Assembly: GCA_963932145.1 (NCBI GenBank)
Contig: OZ010578.1
Span: forward strand, 42,430,404-42,494,403
From: Acanthosepion lycidas
Taxonomy: Eukaryota; Mollusca; Cephalopoda; Sepiida; Sepiidae
Reading direction: 5' to 3'
DNA: 64,000 bases
Of the stretch, positions 1 through 9,889 are shown one piece after another. A model generated the notes under the pieces. That model worked only from the letters and a program-made list of their open reading frames with translations. It was not told the origin of the DNA and did not search any database. A program made the translations under genes and the position numbers. The first letter of the stretch is position 1, and every line of letters begins with the position of its first letter.

Positions 1-600
1 CATGTGCGATCATGGCTCTCCACAACATTCTGTCTTTTGTAACTTGTCTTTTTACTATCTCCCCTAATCTTTGTTTTGCCAGCCATTTACCCAAGCTCGC
101 TAGATACATTAAGCGTTGCTTTCCTCTATCTCTCTTGCCTGCAATATGCCTTGTGAGTTTCAAATTTTCCAAGCTCTCTTTCTTCATTGTGAGCCTGAGA
201 AATTTCAACTGATTCGTTCTTGTGCTTCGTACAATTGTCATTTTGTTTCAATTTACTTTAAAAACTTCGTCGTTGCCCAAATGTTTAGTCAATAGTATTC
301 TCAACAATTTTCTGTGGAACCACATTTCTGTTTCGACAAGTCTCTTCTTCGTCTGTGATGAGATTGTCGAGCATTCACTGCTTTATAGGAGAACCGATAT
401 TACATAACATCTCACTACTCTTTTCTTTGTTTCTGACGAAAGTTTTCGGTCTCTTAATACGTTGTTTATTTTTTTTTGGAAGGCATTTGTTTGTTTTCCC
501 AATACGTATTCGGATTTCAGTAACGCACTTTTCGTCCTTTGTTAAAATCCTTCCTTAAAGCAAGTATAGCCTTATTTCATAGCTTAATGTCCCATAATTT
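1..600 (-). mobile_element. LINE-A 3' end (RTE-like non-LTR retrotransposon), decayed
   Basis: Read on the minus strand, the left edge gives the C-terminal motif LWRAMIAH (about 12-45), the characteristic end of this family's reverse-transcriptase ORF. The same tail occurs at 58230-58260 on the plus strand. Further right the segment matches the minus-strand copies at 27410-27740 and 39780-40200. Frameshifts and stops break every frame, so this is a dead 3' fragment. The RTE-like assignment rests on remembered family motifs. Confidence 0.7.
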
Positions 601-649
601 GTTGTGTTTATCGTAGCTAACTTGCATTTAATGTCTACGGTAAGGTCAC

Positions 650-1045
650 TTCAACGAGGTGTAATGATGTTATACCGGAACATACCTATTCTATTGTTAA
701 TAGACTCTCCCACCCATAATAAGTAGTATTAGTAGCAGTCGCCAGGGGGCTCAGAGTGAGTTTGTGAGTCAGTCGAGGTCGGTCATTAAAGTATCAGCCC
801 CCACAACTGGATTGCTGCGTCATTAACTATTTTTTCAAGTTCCTAACGTTTTGTACGTCGGACCCTTTTAGGACTGACTTAGTGAAGTACAAGCCTCCAC
901 TGTGAAAACTACTCCACAACAAACGGTTAGCAAACTTGTCTCGCAAGATCAATTACGACTGAATAGAGAATTCGTTTCTCACTGGGTAATTCAAACTTTC
1001 GGCCTTGTGCCATATCTAAGCTACGCTTGGAAAATCACTTTAATG
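650..1045 (+). repeat. Dispersed repeat R1, copy 1
   Basis: About 290 bp (650-930) matches 34770-35310 in the same orientation. Shared stretches include the block around the ACCTATTCTAT motif and the later TTCCTAACGTTTTGTA block. Copy 2 carries a roughly 300-bp insertion that is absent here. The right part (about 985-1045) is the reverse complement of 11700-11760, next to a tRNA-like SINE head there, so it may be SINE body. No coding content. Confidence 0.7.
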
Positions 1046-1224
1046 TCTACGGCAATGAAAACAGGATAACGCCTATTAATATAAAATTGGAAGGATTCGT
1101 TTAATACGCTAATAGAGTTTATATTTTTTCGGATTTTTTTTTTTTTTTTTTTTTGTTGAAGATACTCAGAAGGCATTGCAACCAGGAATATTTTTTTTAC
1201 AAAATCGTTTTTCATATTATTATG

Positions 1225-1506
1225 GATTAAGATCTTCAGATCACGGATATCAAATTTTTATTAAATTTTATAAGAGTTAATAAGGGGACCAATTTATTTC
1301 CATGTAAATTATTTGTAAATATTTTTGAATTCGTAAAAAATTCATAATCTGGAGTACTTAATCGATAGTAATATCTGAAGTCCAGATTACGGGTTTCAAA
1401 ATGTTGGGGGATCAATCTACAATGAATTTACATAGCAAAATAGACCCCTTATTAACTTTCATGAAATTTAATAAAAAATAAGATATGCAGTGCTTAGTCT
1501 ATAGTG
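1225..1506. mobile_element. Palindromic MITE-like inverted repeat
   Basis: The arm around 1253-1310 and the arm around 1420-1490 are imperfect reverse complements; both contain GTTAATAAGGGG or its complement plus matching TATTAAATTT blocks. The stem is roughly 80 bp at about 75-80% by eye. No ORF. The next element (1507) abuts its right side. Confidence 0.5.
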
Positions 1507-1608
1507 TTAGGTTGGTGCAAAAATAATGACGTAATAATGTCGTTTTTTGACGTATTTTTTAACGTCAAAAAACGACATTATTACGTCATTATTTTTGCAC
1601 CAACCTAA
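1507..1608. mobile_element. MADE1-like mariner MITE, copy 1 (perfect hairpin)
   Basis: A 102-bp element running from TTAGGTTGGTGCAAAAA to its exact complement. Arms 1507-1553 and 1562-1608 are a perfect 47-bp inverted repeat with an 8-nt loop. The first 16 bases are the same as the terminal repeat I remember for the human mariner Hsmar1 and its MITE MADE1. Other copies sit at 13261, 24731 and 41766. Three of the four copies have TA on both sides; here the left TA is lost. A transcript would fold as a pre-miRNA-like stem. Confidence 0.9.
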
Positions 1609-1611
1609 TAA

Positions 1612-1890
1612 TATGAGAATGTTTATGAAGGCACGGTGGATAGTGGCTCGGACTGAGAAATCGGAGTGCCGATTTCGAATTCCTGTCGATCTTATTACAT
1701 TCACTTACCCTTGGGAAAGGTATGAATCCATCACTCCTCACCCCACTCCCCCAGCCATAGCAAGACAGATTTGGGTAGAACCGATTTAGGAGAAGGAAAA
1801 CTCTGAATTCAAAACAAACCTGGAGAGGGTTGGGCTCCGTCGATCTAGCTTTCCGAGGAAACATCACTGCTACTGCTGCGGCAGCACATG
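1612..1890 (+). mobile_element. tRNA-derived SINE, family S2, copy
   Basis: The head contains a degenerate tRNA (box B-like TTTCGAATTCC near 1674-1684), followed by the family body with CTTGGGAAAGG, a CT-rich block, CAGCCATAGCAAGACAG and GGAGAAGGAAAACTC. The body recurs at 3090, 17045, 23210 and 62825 on plus, and at 20760 and 38260 on minus. Non-coding; RNA polymerase III boxes look degraded. Confidence 0.7.
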
Positions 1891-2090
1891 TGGGTGCCTC
1901 TACGACCCTAGAGGGTTACGGGCTAAAAACGAAAAAAAAAAATGCGAGAAAAAAATTAATTTTTACATTTTAAGCAATCACGTCGTATGAGCATATTTTG
2001 TTTTGGCTTTCGTAGGGGGGGATTTATAATGAATTTATGCAAAAAATGCAACTCTGTTAACTTTTTTTTTATTCATGTTTTCAATTACGA
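1891..2090. other. Spacer with weak similarity to 1390-1470
   Basis: AT-rich. The stretch with a G run followed by ATGAATTTA (about 2016-2055) loosely repeats the right arm of the 1225-1506 element. Nothing coding. Confidence 0.35.
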
Positions 2091-2222
2091 ATTGGAGATG
2101 CCAAAATCAAGCCAGTACAATAAATCAAATATCTAGGAAGTGTTTTAACAGAAGATCTAAAGTTTGGCACCGAAATCCGAAGGCACATTGTGATAGCGAA
2201 AAATGCTTTCTAAAAGTTCCAC
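2091..2222 (+). mobile_element. LINE-A fragment, plus strand
   Basis: Translates as KYLGSVLTEDLKFGTEIRR (about 2125-2185), the conserved region after the reverse-transcriptase palm in LINE-A. It ends abruptly at about 2222, where the minus-strand copy begins. Confidence 0.75.
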
Positions 2223-2465
2223 AAGCTTTTCTTTGTTTCTAAAGAAATTTCCGTTTCTTAAAAATTTCTTTAGTGATTGTAATCATTATTTTTTCCATTC
2301 CAATGTGCCATCGGATTTCAGTGCCACATTTTCTGTTCGCTGTTATACCTCACCCCTCAGCCCGATAGTTAAATTTCTGATTCTCATGTCTCCAGTTTGT
2401 AGCCCGCGTGTTGAGCTGTTCCTCGTGCTGACAGCCATACATGCTCTCTTACAATAGATGGTCCT
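2222..2465 (-). mobile_element. LINE-A fragment, minus strand, tail-to-tail with the previous copy
   Basis: The minus-strand translation gives the same region (pattern EDGKCDTEIRR...SLETK) in broken frames. Together with 2091-2222 it forms an inverted LINE pair with almost no spacer. Confidence 0.6.
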
Positions 2466-2624
2466 TTCTTCCCGCTTTCCTAACGAAACTTATCTTAAGT
2501 TAAGCGGCACTCATTTTTTTGGTTATATTTTAAATATGCCCTTCAATGTTAGTAGATATTTACTTGACCCCCCCCCACTGAGTCAGGTTGTGTCACAAGG
2601 TCAGATTTTAACGTGAGGACCCGA

Positions 2625-2770
2625 ATGTTTTCACTCGGGCCTCTGGTCCAAGCTGGTCATAGCTTGTCCAAGCTGGTCAGAGCTGGTCTAAGCTAGTCAT
2701 AGCTAGTCTTGGCTTGTCCTAGCTGGTCCAGGCTGGAGCCGGTCCAAGATAGTCCTAGCCGTGATACCAC
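2625..2770 (+). repeat. Decamer tandem array (consensus AGCTGGTCNN)
   Basis: About eleven units with an exact 10-bp period between roughly 2645 and 2760. Variants alternate AGCTGGTC, AGCTTGTC and AGCTAGTC. Each unit contains the AGCT palindrome, so identical sites fall about once per helical turn. No ORF of note. Confidence 0.85.
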
Positions 2771-2951
2771 CAGCCCAGGGATGAGCCCTGTGTTAGGTAA
2801 GTATTACCCTTCAATGTTAGTATCAATTTTAGAAAGAAACTTGATGTACAAAGAACGATAACAGTTATTGGACTTGAGAAACCTATGTTAAAAATATTTT
2901 AATAGAAAGATTTTATAAATTTCAAATGAAAGGACCGCTGGGACACACACA

Positions 2952-2952
<1 letters not shown>

Positions 2953-2996
<44 letters not shown>
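2953..2996 (+). repeat. (CT)n microsatellite
   Basis: Uninterrupted CT dinucleotide run of about 44 bp. Confidence 0.97.
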
Positions 2997-3000
<4 letters not shown>

Positions 3001-3084
3001 GCAGAATAGAAAGTCAGACAGACATTATTATATGTATGTATACTAGTCAAGTTTCTTTACTGATTTGACATTTTCTTAAATAGC

Positions 3085-3300
3085 TTCATTGTCGTCGGCA
3101 CCCGCCCGCATTCCTGTTGATCTCATTAAATTCACTTGGGAAAGCTCCTTATTCCCTCTCTCCCCTCTGGTAGCGGTGACGGAGATGGCTATGAAGGCCC
3201 GGCCTACTCCTGAAGAGTCGCGATCAGGAATCGCAGAGGAGTGTGGGTGGTGGTGGTGGACGCGGTTGTGCTGGACATGCTGAAGTTTGGTAGAAAGCAA
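3085..3300 (+). mobile_element. SINE S2 fragment
   Basis: Shares the ATTCCTGTTGATCTCATTA-type segment and CTTGGGAAAG with 1676-1722. The tRNA head is truncated, and the downstream part (about 3200-3300) diverges into a GTGG-rich stretch. Confidence 0.55.
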
Positions 3301-3404
3301 AGTCAAAGACAGTTTAACGAAGCCATTCGCCTGAATTTGATTATGGTGGACAACTCTGCGCAGTGGAGAATCCCGCACACTTGGCCGGAAGCGCTTCCCT
3401 CACA

Positions 3405-4000
3405 GCTCAAAGGCGATTGAGACAGGCGAGATCTGGCAAACCTGGTTTTATCGATGTTTGGTCTGTCAAGATCGGTATTGTTTACGCCAGCCCGACTGAC
3501 CCTGCCCTCTTTCGCCGGTTTAGCCGTTGAGATCGTGTAGATCTCCGCCTATTCCGTTTTTGGGGGTTTGCGCTTGAGGGATTGAGACAGGCGAGTTATG
3601 GCAAACTTAGTTGTATCGGGCTGTAGGATTCTTGGTCTGTCAAGGTTACGTCAGCCCGACTGGCGTTTTTCCTCTTTCGCCGGTATAGCCGTTGAGATCG
3701 TGAAGATCACCTATTCCGTTTTTAGCGGTTTTCACTCGAGGGATTGAGAGAGGCGAGTTATGGCAAGCCTAGTTGTATCGGGCAGTCGGATGCTTGGTCT
3801 GTTAAGGTTACGTCAGCCCGACTGGCGCTGCCCTCTTCCGCCAGTTTGGCCTTTGAGATCGTGTAGTTCTCCACCTATTCCTTTTTTAGGGTTTTTGCGC
3901 TTGAGGGATTGAGAGAAGCGAGTTATGGTAAACCTAGTTGTATCGGGCTGTCGGATGCTTGGTCTGTCAAGGTTACGTCGCCCGACTGGCGCTTAATCAG
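3405..4000 (+). repeat. 163-bp satellite, about 3.6 units
   Basis: Units begin near 3411, 3576, 3738 and 3903 at a GATTGAGA(C/G)AG motif, spacing 162-165 bp. Each unit carries GGTCTGTCAAGGTTACGTC, CAGCCCGACTGGC, a GCCGTTGAGATCGTG-like segment and CTATTCCGTTTTT. GC content is clearly higher than the surroundings. No ORF runs across units. Confidence 0.9.
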
Positions 4001-4189
4001 CTGCTGTTGGTAATCATCAAGTGATTTGGTTTCTGTTTTTTGCTACAGGTCTTTGTTTGTGATTCTGTTGCGCCAGTTCACAGTGTTCAAAGAAGGATGA
4101 TATTTGTTAAGACTCTAAGGCTCTACTTGCTCAAAGTCATTTTTGCACCATTGATATTAGGAATCGGTTGTATTTTTTTTATAATTCCA

Positions 4190-4690
4190 CCCCAAGTAAG
4201 GAAACAAAGCCACTAAGTTTTGTTTTGGTTTGTTTTACGGCATATCAACATAAACGAGTTATTTAATGCGGACAAAATTTTATTGCTGGTAATATATTTT
4301 TTCAAAAATGTATTGCTGGTAATGTTTTTTTATGTATAGCTTGTCATTTTTTTTTTAATGTATAAGCTTGTAATATTTTTTTTAATGTATTGCTATTAAT
4401 AATTTTCTTCAAACATATATTGCTGGTAATAATTTTTTACGAAGTATTTCTGGTATTAAAACTTCTTATTTTTACACTTTCATAGTGTTTAGACATCAGT
4501 TTGGGAATTACCCATACCTGGGACCCTAACAGGTGTTACTACTCCGGATCAGGGTGGACCTGGGAACATTAGCAGTTAAGAGGCGGTTTCACACTTCTCA
4601 AAACCTTCTGATTAGAGGCCTTGCTGTTCGACGTAGTTTATCGTCTTACCCAGGACGCGGATGTAGTTTATTTTCATATTCAGGAAAGCA
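4190..4690 (+). repeat. Dispersed repeat R2, copy 1
   Basis: Matches 50690-51060 in the same orientation. Shared pieces: the TTTTACGG(C/T)ATATCAAC start, an internal tandem of 'TGTATTGCTGGTAAT' units separated by T runs (4 or more here), then CAGTTTGGG, GGTCAGGGTGGACCTGGGAA and the CCCAGGACGCGGATGTAGTT end. No coding frame. Possibly a non-autonomous element; the class is unknown. Confidence 0.8.
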
Positions 4691-4750
4691 AAGCCACTGA
4701 GACACAAGATTTGCTGAGTGTTTTAGAATATTAGAAAAATACACTATTAA

Positions 4751-4798
<48 letters not shown>
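4751..4798 (+). repeat. (GA)n microsatellite
   Basis: About 24 GA units ending in GATAGA. Confidence 0.97.
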
Positions 4799-4802
<4 letters not shown>

Positions 4803-4809
4803 CAATGGA

Positions 4810-4970
4810 AGAATAAGGATTAAGAAGACTAAGGATTAAGAAGATAACGGTTAAAAGTGCATTTCAATTTTTGTAAGAGGAAGGTTGACTCGGAAGCAAG
4901 GCGCCGGAAAAGAGTTCCACAAGCGAGAAGTGCGAGAGAAGAAACTGTTAGCATACGGCTTCTAGTTTAG
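4810..4970 (-). mobile_element. LINE-B 3' fragment (CR1/Jockey-like)
   Basis: The plus-strand text GGTGCATTT, GAGTTCCACA, GTGCGAGA and AAGAAACTGTTAG follows the same order as the minus-strand LINE-B copies at 31530-31610 and 62470-62550. Short and frame-broken. Confidence 0.6.
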
Positions 4971-5395
4971 ATGAGACTATTTAAGAACATGGCTCGAGTT
5001 TTCATGTTGATGTTTTGGTTTTGTAGCAATTTTCGGTGTTTGGCAAAACAGATCACACACATTTTACATACATAAAGTTCTTCGTAATGTAGCAATTTGC
5101 GGTGTTGGGCGAAACTACCTCTGACACAGCCTATTCTATGTTCAATTTCTTTTTCTCTCCTATAATGTTATAACTGATTCATACGTCCAAGTATCTGAAG
5201 TGTTTAATATTTATTTATTCAACGTCCTGAATTTTTATTATGGATTCAGGGTAAGTGCCTATTATAAATTCATATTGTAAGATTATTGTTATAACACACA
5301 CTCCTTGGTATAACGTAATTCGTTAAATATTCTCTATACATTATGCCTAGGCTATTGCCATAACGCCCGCCCATTCAGTATGAAGACTGGTATCT
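4971..5395. other. AT-rich spacer with a short tandem duplication
   Basis: A 'GTAGCAATTT(T/G)CGGTGTT' segment occurs twice (about 5021 and 5089). Nothing else recognisable. Confidence 0.4.
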
Positions 5396-5399
5396 ACTG

Positions 5400-5960
5400 A
5401 GAACCACCATTGAAATGAGTTGTGACACGGAGTCGAGATTATTTTGGGGAACCCAAGCGTTTCCACCCGGGCCATTGGTCAAAATTGCCCAACCCAGCAA
5501 AAACGGGATCGATTGTTTGTTTTTCTCATCCGAGACTCTATCTGAAGACAGATTCCTGAGTCAATCTCCGCGCGAAGAAGGTCTTGTCACTCTCTGCCCG
5601 AAGACAGAGGTATTGTCACCATCTACCCGAGGACAGAGGTCGTGTCAGTCGCAAGCCGAACTGCGTGACTCCAACTTGTCAGTTTTTCTCTGCCGAGTCT
5701 TTATCCGAAGGCAGAGCCCCGACTGAGTCACCCTCTATCCGAAGACAAATGTCTTGTCACTCTTTGCCCGAAGACAGAGGTGCTGGGACTGACAGTGATG
5801 CGACTGTAATTTACTTAGTTACCCCACTGAGATGAGTTGTGATAAAGGTCGGGATTATTGTGGGGCCTCGACTGAGTCACGCTCTGCCTGAAGACAGGGG
5901 TCTTGTCTGTCCCGAGCCTGGCAGCGAACTGCCTGACTCCGATGTGATTATTACCGATCT
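5400..5960 (+). repeat. Tandem array with a CCGAAGACAGAGG core
   Basis: At least nine variants of 'CTNTNCCCGAAGACAGAGGT' with TTGTCACTC spacers, about 44 bp apart. The flanking block GATGAGTTGTGA...GGGATTATT..GGGG occurs at about 5415 and again at about 5830, so the whole array sits in a larger duplication of roughly 415 bp. An open frame across it (5415-5726) follows the repeat and looks incidental. Confidence 0.7.
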
Positions 5961-6810
5961 CGTACCATGGAACTCTTTATAGCATTGGAAAAGAGGTGTA
6001 CTCTTTAATTCACAACAGTGCCAACACTACTTTCATTCCAATTCCAGATTATAGTTTCTGCCTTGGAAACGGATTGAATGGCATTCCAGATATGATAGAA
6101 AGTGTTCATGTAAAAACATTATCGAGGTATACTGGCTTAGAAAATATTGAAAACTAGAATGTATTTGAAACTATGAGAAAAGTATACATGGACAATGAAT
6201 GTTTAAGAACCACGAGAAAACTGGTAACAATATCCTGAAATACTGTGGAAAAAGTTGCAAAGAAAAAGAAAAAAAAAGATTGAAAACCCATTGGTTACAC
6301 AATTTCCAAGGTGTAAGTCATATTCTGAATTATTTCCTTTTCTTTACTTTGTTGCGTGTTTCATGATTTTTTTATGCTCCTGGTACATTTGACCCGTAAA
6401 GAATTATTGACGGATTCGTGTGAATCCAAAGGAAAAATAATTATTAGAATTTAAACATAGAAATGTGTCTGTAGCTGAGGTACTTACATAAAAGCGTGGC
6501 GAAAAGAATACCCTTTTTTCGCTATGAAAAGTCAAACGAGAAAGATATGAACACTTTTAAATCTCGAGCTGTCTATAATTATCGTCAGGGTGGTTTGGCT
6601 ATGTAATTCAAAATCTCGCGGCCTGTGGTTATGATCAGGGGGCAGTAATCCAGCAATTTAATAAATAAACCGAACGAAACTTATTTATTCACACTCTCAG
6701 ATTTAACGCAATTTTATTAAATCCATCCCAATTATAAATCATTGATTTATTTTAAATCCACCTTTACTGAAAAATCATTTTATTTAATTAATTATTTTTT
6801 TTTTTTGCAG
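5961..6810. other. Intronic or upstream spacer
   Basis: AT-rich with no recognised element. It ends in a polypyrimidine tract and the GCAG acceptor of the 6811 exon, so its 3' part is probably an intron. I could not place the preceding exon. Confidence 0.4.
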
Positions 6811-6888
6811 ATGTTGCTGCTGGTGCCCTTTACATCCGATGGGGACGTACAACATGTCCAGCAAAGTTGTCCAAACTTGTTTACCATG
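6811..6888 (+). CDS. Short-chain collagen C4-like gene: 78-bp internal exon
   Basis: The exon is preceded by a T-rich tract and GCAG (ends 6810) and followed by the donor GTGAGT (6889-6894). Read from its third base it gives VAAGALYIRWGRTTCP and then AKLSKLVYH, leaving a final G. This matches the start of the C-terminal domain of invertebrate 'short-chain collagen C4-like' proteins, whose members I recall as (V/L)Y(V/I)RWGR.(T/D)CP.....VY.G. It enters and leaves in phase 1 (2 nt in, 1 nt out), so it is a symmetric 1-1 exon. The trailing G joins the GA that opens both terminal exons to make glycine, giving VYHG-IVGGQHY. The apparent ATG at 6811 belongs to another frame and is not a start. Upstream exons are not seen. 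The family's role is presumed extracellular matrix, by name only. Confidence 0.85.
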
Positions 6889-7194
6889 GTGAGTATTATC
6901 TATGTCAGAAAGACTTCAATAACACAATTACCTAAGTCGGACTTCTGGTAGAATCTGGAACTCTCAGAGTGGGTTGACAATTCGGGAACAGATTTACATT
7001 TTAAAGTCGAACCCGATTAAATTTCGAATTGACTTTCTTCTCATGAGAACTCGGAGTTATTCTGGCTTATTTTAAAAAGTGATATTCAGGTAGAGATTTC
7101 CGTTTACCCTTTTGCGTTCATCTTTACACAAATACTTTGGGATCCATCTCCCCGCCAGTGAAAGAGTTAAATAGCAGGGTAGACCAGATTCTCT

Positions 7195-7520
7195 AACAAT
7201 CAAAGAGAAAGGAAATTCTGAATACCAAACTGTGGAGAAGCAATAGGAAACCATTCTATTATCTTTTCTAGGAAACCATGACAATTCGCAGATACTAAAG
7301 AAATGGAATCTGTGAAGAATCATGACCGCCTATGTCCAAGAGAGACATGGAATTTTATTTTAGTCTATTGATAAATAAATATGCGTGCATAGTTTCAAAT
7401 ATTAGCGGCATACAATCTAAAAGAAGGTGAACTGAATTCCAAACCATGGATAAAGCAACGGAAATCACTTTACTCTCGTTTCTAGGAATCATTGCTTTTT
7501 CGTCGATGGCGATGGTCGGC
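7195..7520 (+). repeat. Diverged tandem duplication
   Basis: Segments near 7195-7330 and 7375-7510 share the order TCTAACAATC/ACAATCTAAA, GAATTC/GAATAC, CCAAAC(C/T)(A/G)TGG, GGAAA(C/T)CA and TTTCTAGGAA. Roughly 70% identity by eye. Unknown origin, within the collagen-like gene intron. Confidence 0.45.
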
Positions 7521-8179
7521 GGCGGAAAACACAGCGCCACTCATGGTTAAAATAACCAGTGTCCGATCGGCACGGTTATTGACAAGAACCACAGTAGTAG
7601 AATACTGTGGAGTCACACACTTTGTCTAGCCTCTGTTGCGCGCCGGTCTCTATTCTGTTCATAGATCTTTGCTCCCGCGAAAACAGTAGCTCTCCAACCC
7701 ACTCGATCCCGTGCAACTGTTTTCCCAGTTCGCAATACTGATAGAAAATTACACCATGGACATTTTACACTGGTCCTTGAATTATTGCAATTCACAGATG
7801 ATAAAGAAAAGGAATCGATGGAAAGGCATGTACACGTACGCCTTGAAAGAACTGGGCATTAAAAACGCAACCAATTTTTTTTTTATTAGCGAAGTTCAAA
7901 TAGCACTGGCTGTTCAAAATTGGCACAATCGATCCACCGGGTCAAAAAAAGCTATTTTCAAACAGTATGGGCTCGCCTTCTCGTGGTTTGTGTGTCTAAC
8001 CATTTTTTTAGTACCATGCACTGGAGATTCCAACGTGGTATTAATGGTGTCATAGATTCTTTAATCTGTCTTTATTTCTGTTCGCAGAAAAACGACCATG
8101 GGTAAGAAGAGTACATTTTTAGGGTAAATTGATAGGTAAAAAATGGCGAGCAAATATAGTTAAACGTGCCCGAAATAAG

Positions 8180-9360
8180 ACGGAGTTTCAAAAGGACGAT
8201 TTTTCCCATGACACCGCTTTTTTTTAACTAGGCTTCACTCTTCGGCAATGTTTATAATTGTAATTTTCTTTTAATTATGTCCATACAAGGCCCAAGAACC
8301 ACTCGAGGTAGATATATACTGTGTGGAGTTTATTAGCGCAAGAAAGGGCAAGTTCTTGGATCTATACAGGAAAGATAACAGCTAATTCTAGGCTTGAAGA
8401 TGTCAAGATTTAATTAGTTAATGAAATTTCAGAGTTCAGTCGGAGATATTAAAAGTATAGAGTTGAAGTCTACTTTAGAAGGAATGGGAAACCCAATCCT
8501 AAACAGGGAACAAGGGATAAACATCTACTCCTGTTCAAAAGACCGGGGAGGAGACATTAGAAGTATAGAGTTGAAGTAGCCTTTAGAAGAAACCGGAAAG
8601 TCAACCCTAAACAAGAAACAAGTGACAAACCTCTACTCTTATTCAGTTGACTCGCGGTGGGGGTCTGGAACCGAGCGATAGGAAAACCTAAAACCTACAC
8701 ATATGAAAGTGGATTTGTACATTTCTTTTGTCTTTGAGAATTGCCAACAAAAATAATAAACTATTTATTTATTAGATTGTTTATTTACACTATATGTTCT
8801 ATTTTCTATTGGGATGGCCGACAAAACCTCGGCGAATTGCCAAATGATTCAAACTTTTTAAAATGGTAAATAATAAGATATTTCATTATAGTTGGTTCAC
8901 ATATTTTAATAATTTAGTAAATAAATTAATGAATAAATAATTGTTTTCACAGTTATTTTTCATAAATTGATAGATTATAAATATTGCATTAGTTGTAATT
9001 ATATTAGTTACGCAAGACGTGTTTGGCAGGTGCTGGACTACCGACTTCAGATATGTCGTATCACAGGGCGTGCGCATATTGAGCATTTGTTAAGCTTTGG
9101 GAAATCGGTTATAAAATCTACACCCTTGTTCGAATTTTGATAAACATAAGATTATTCTTGTAAATAAGCAATCTAATAAATAAATAGTATTAAATATTTT
9201 TGTTGTAAATTCTTAAGAAAACAAAATGTATAAATTCACTTTCATGATATGTTTAGGTTTTATTCTAATTCTAATCATTGCTTTCTTAAAACAATAAACA
9301 TTGCCGAAGAGTGAAAGTAGTTAAAAACGCGGTGTCATTGGAAAAACTGCCCTGTTGACA
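8180..9360 (+). mobile_element. TIR DNA transposon relic keeping a transposase C-terminus
   Basis: The left segment 8190-8262 (TGACACCGC ... CACTCTTCGGCAATGTTTAT) is the reverse complement of 9287-9352, giving inverted termini of about 65-75 bp around a 1.15-kb body. Inside, 9009-9139 on plus reads RVWQVLDYRLQICRITGRA then HIEHL, which resembles the C-terminus of IS630/Tc1-type DDE transposases. The catalytic region is absent, so the copy is non-autonomous. An internal direct duplication (about 8443 and 8551, 108 bp apart) lies in the left half. Confidence 0.65.
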
Positions 9361-9885
9361 GTAAACCTTTTTGCGGGGAAGTTTGTCCATGTTTGCCAAA
9401 TGACAATAAAAGATTGTGCATCCTTTTTTTTTTTGGTGACAGCTAAATTGGCCTCGAACTTTTCTTTATTTTTCAGTCAAAAAGGCTCATATTTACTTTT
9501 TGATAATTTACTATAAGCTTCTTTAACTTTTAACCAATGGTCATATGATATTTTTAGATATTCGAAAATTTGAATATTTTAAAAAGATTTATTATAACTC
9601 AGCGATGATAGAACGGCGTAGAAAAAGATGACTGCTTTCTCAGTCTTGAGTCCCCAAACCCAACGACAAACATCGAAAAAGGAAGTTGGATTTTCTCTAG
9701 TCCTCCCTTAGCACACTCTTTCTTCAGACGATGCACAGAGGGAAGTCGGCTCTCTGCGGTTGTAACCGTTGATTTCCATCAATGATTCAGGAGTTTTCAA
9801 AGAGCTTTTTTTTTTTTTTTGATAAACCTACAGTGTTGCAAACTTGAATTTGATTGGACGCTTGTCTGGATGGAACCACTGAATA
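9361..9885. other. Intron spacer
   Basis: AT-rich with homopolymer T runs at 9425 and 9808. Nothing coding seen. Confidence 0.4.
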
Positions 9886-9889
9886 GGAT

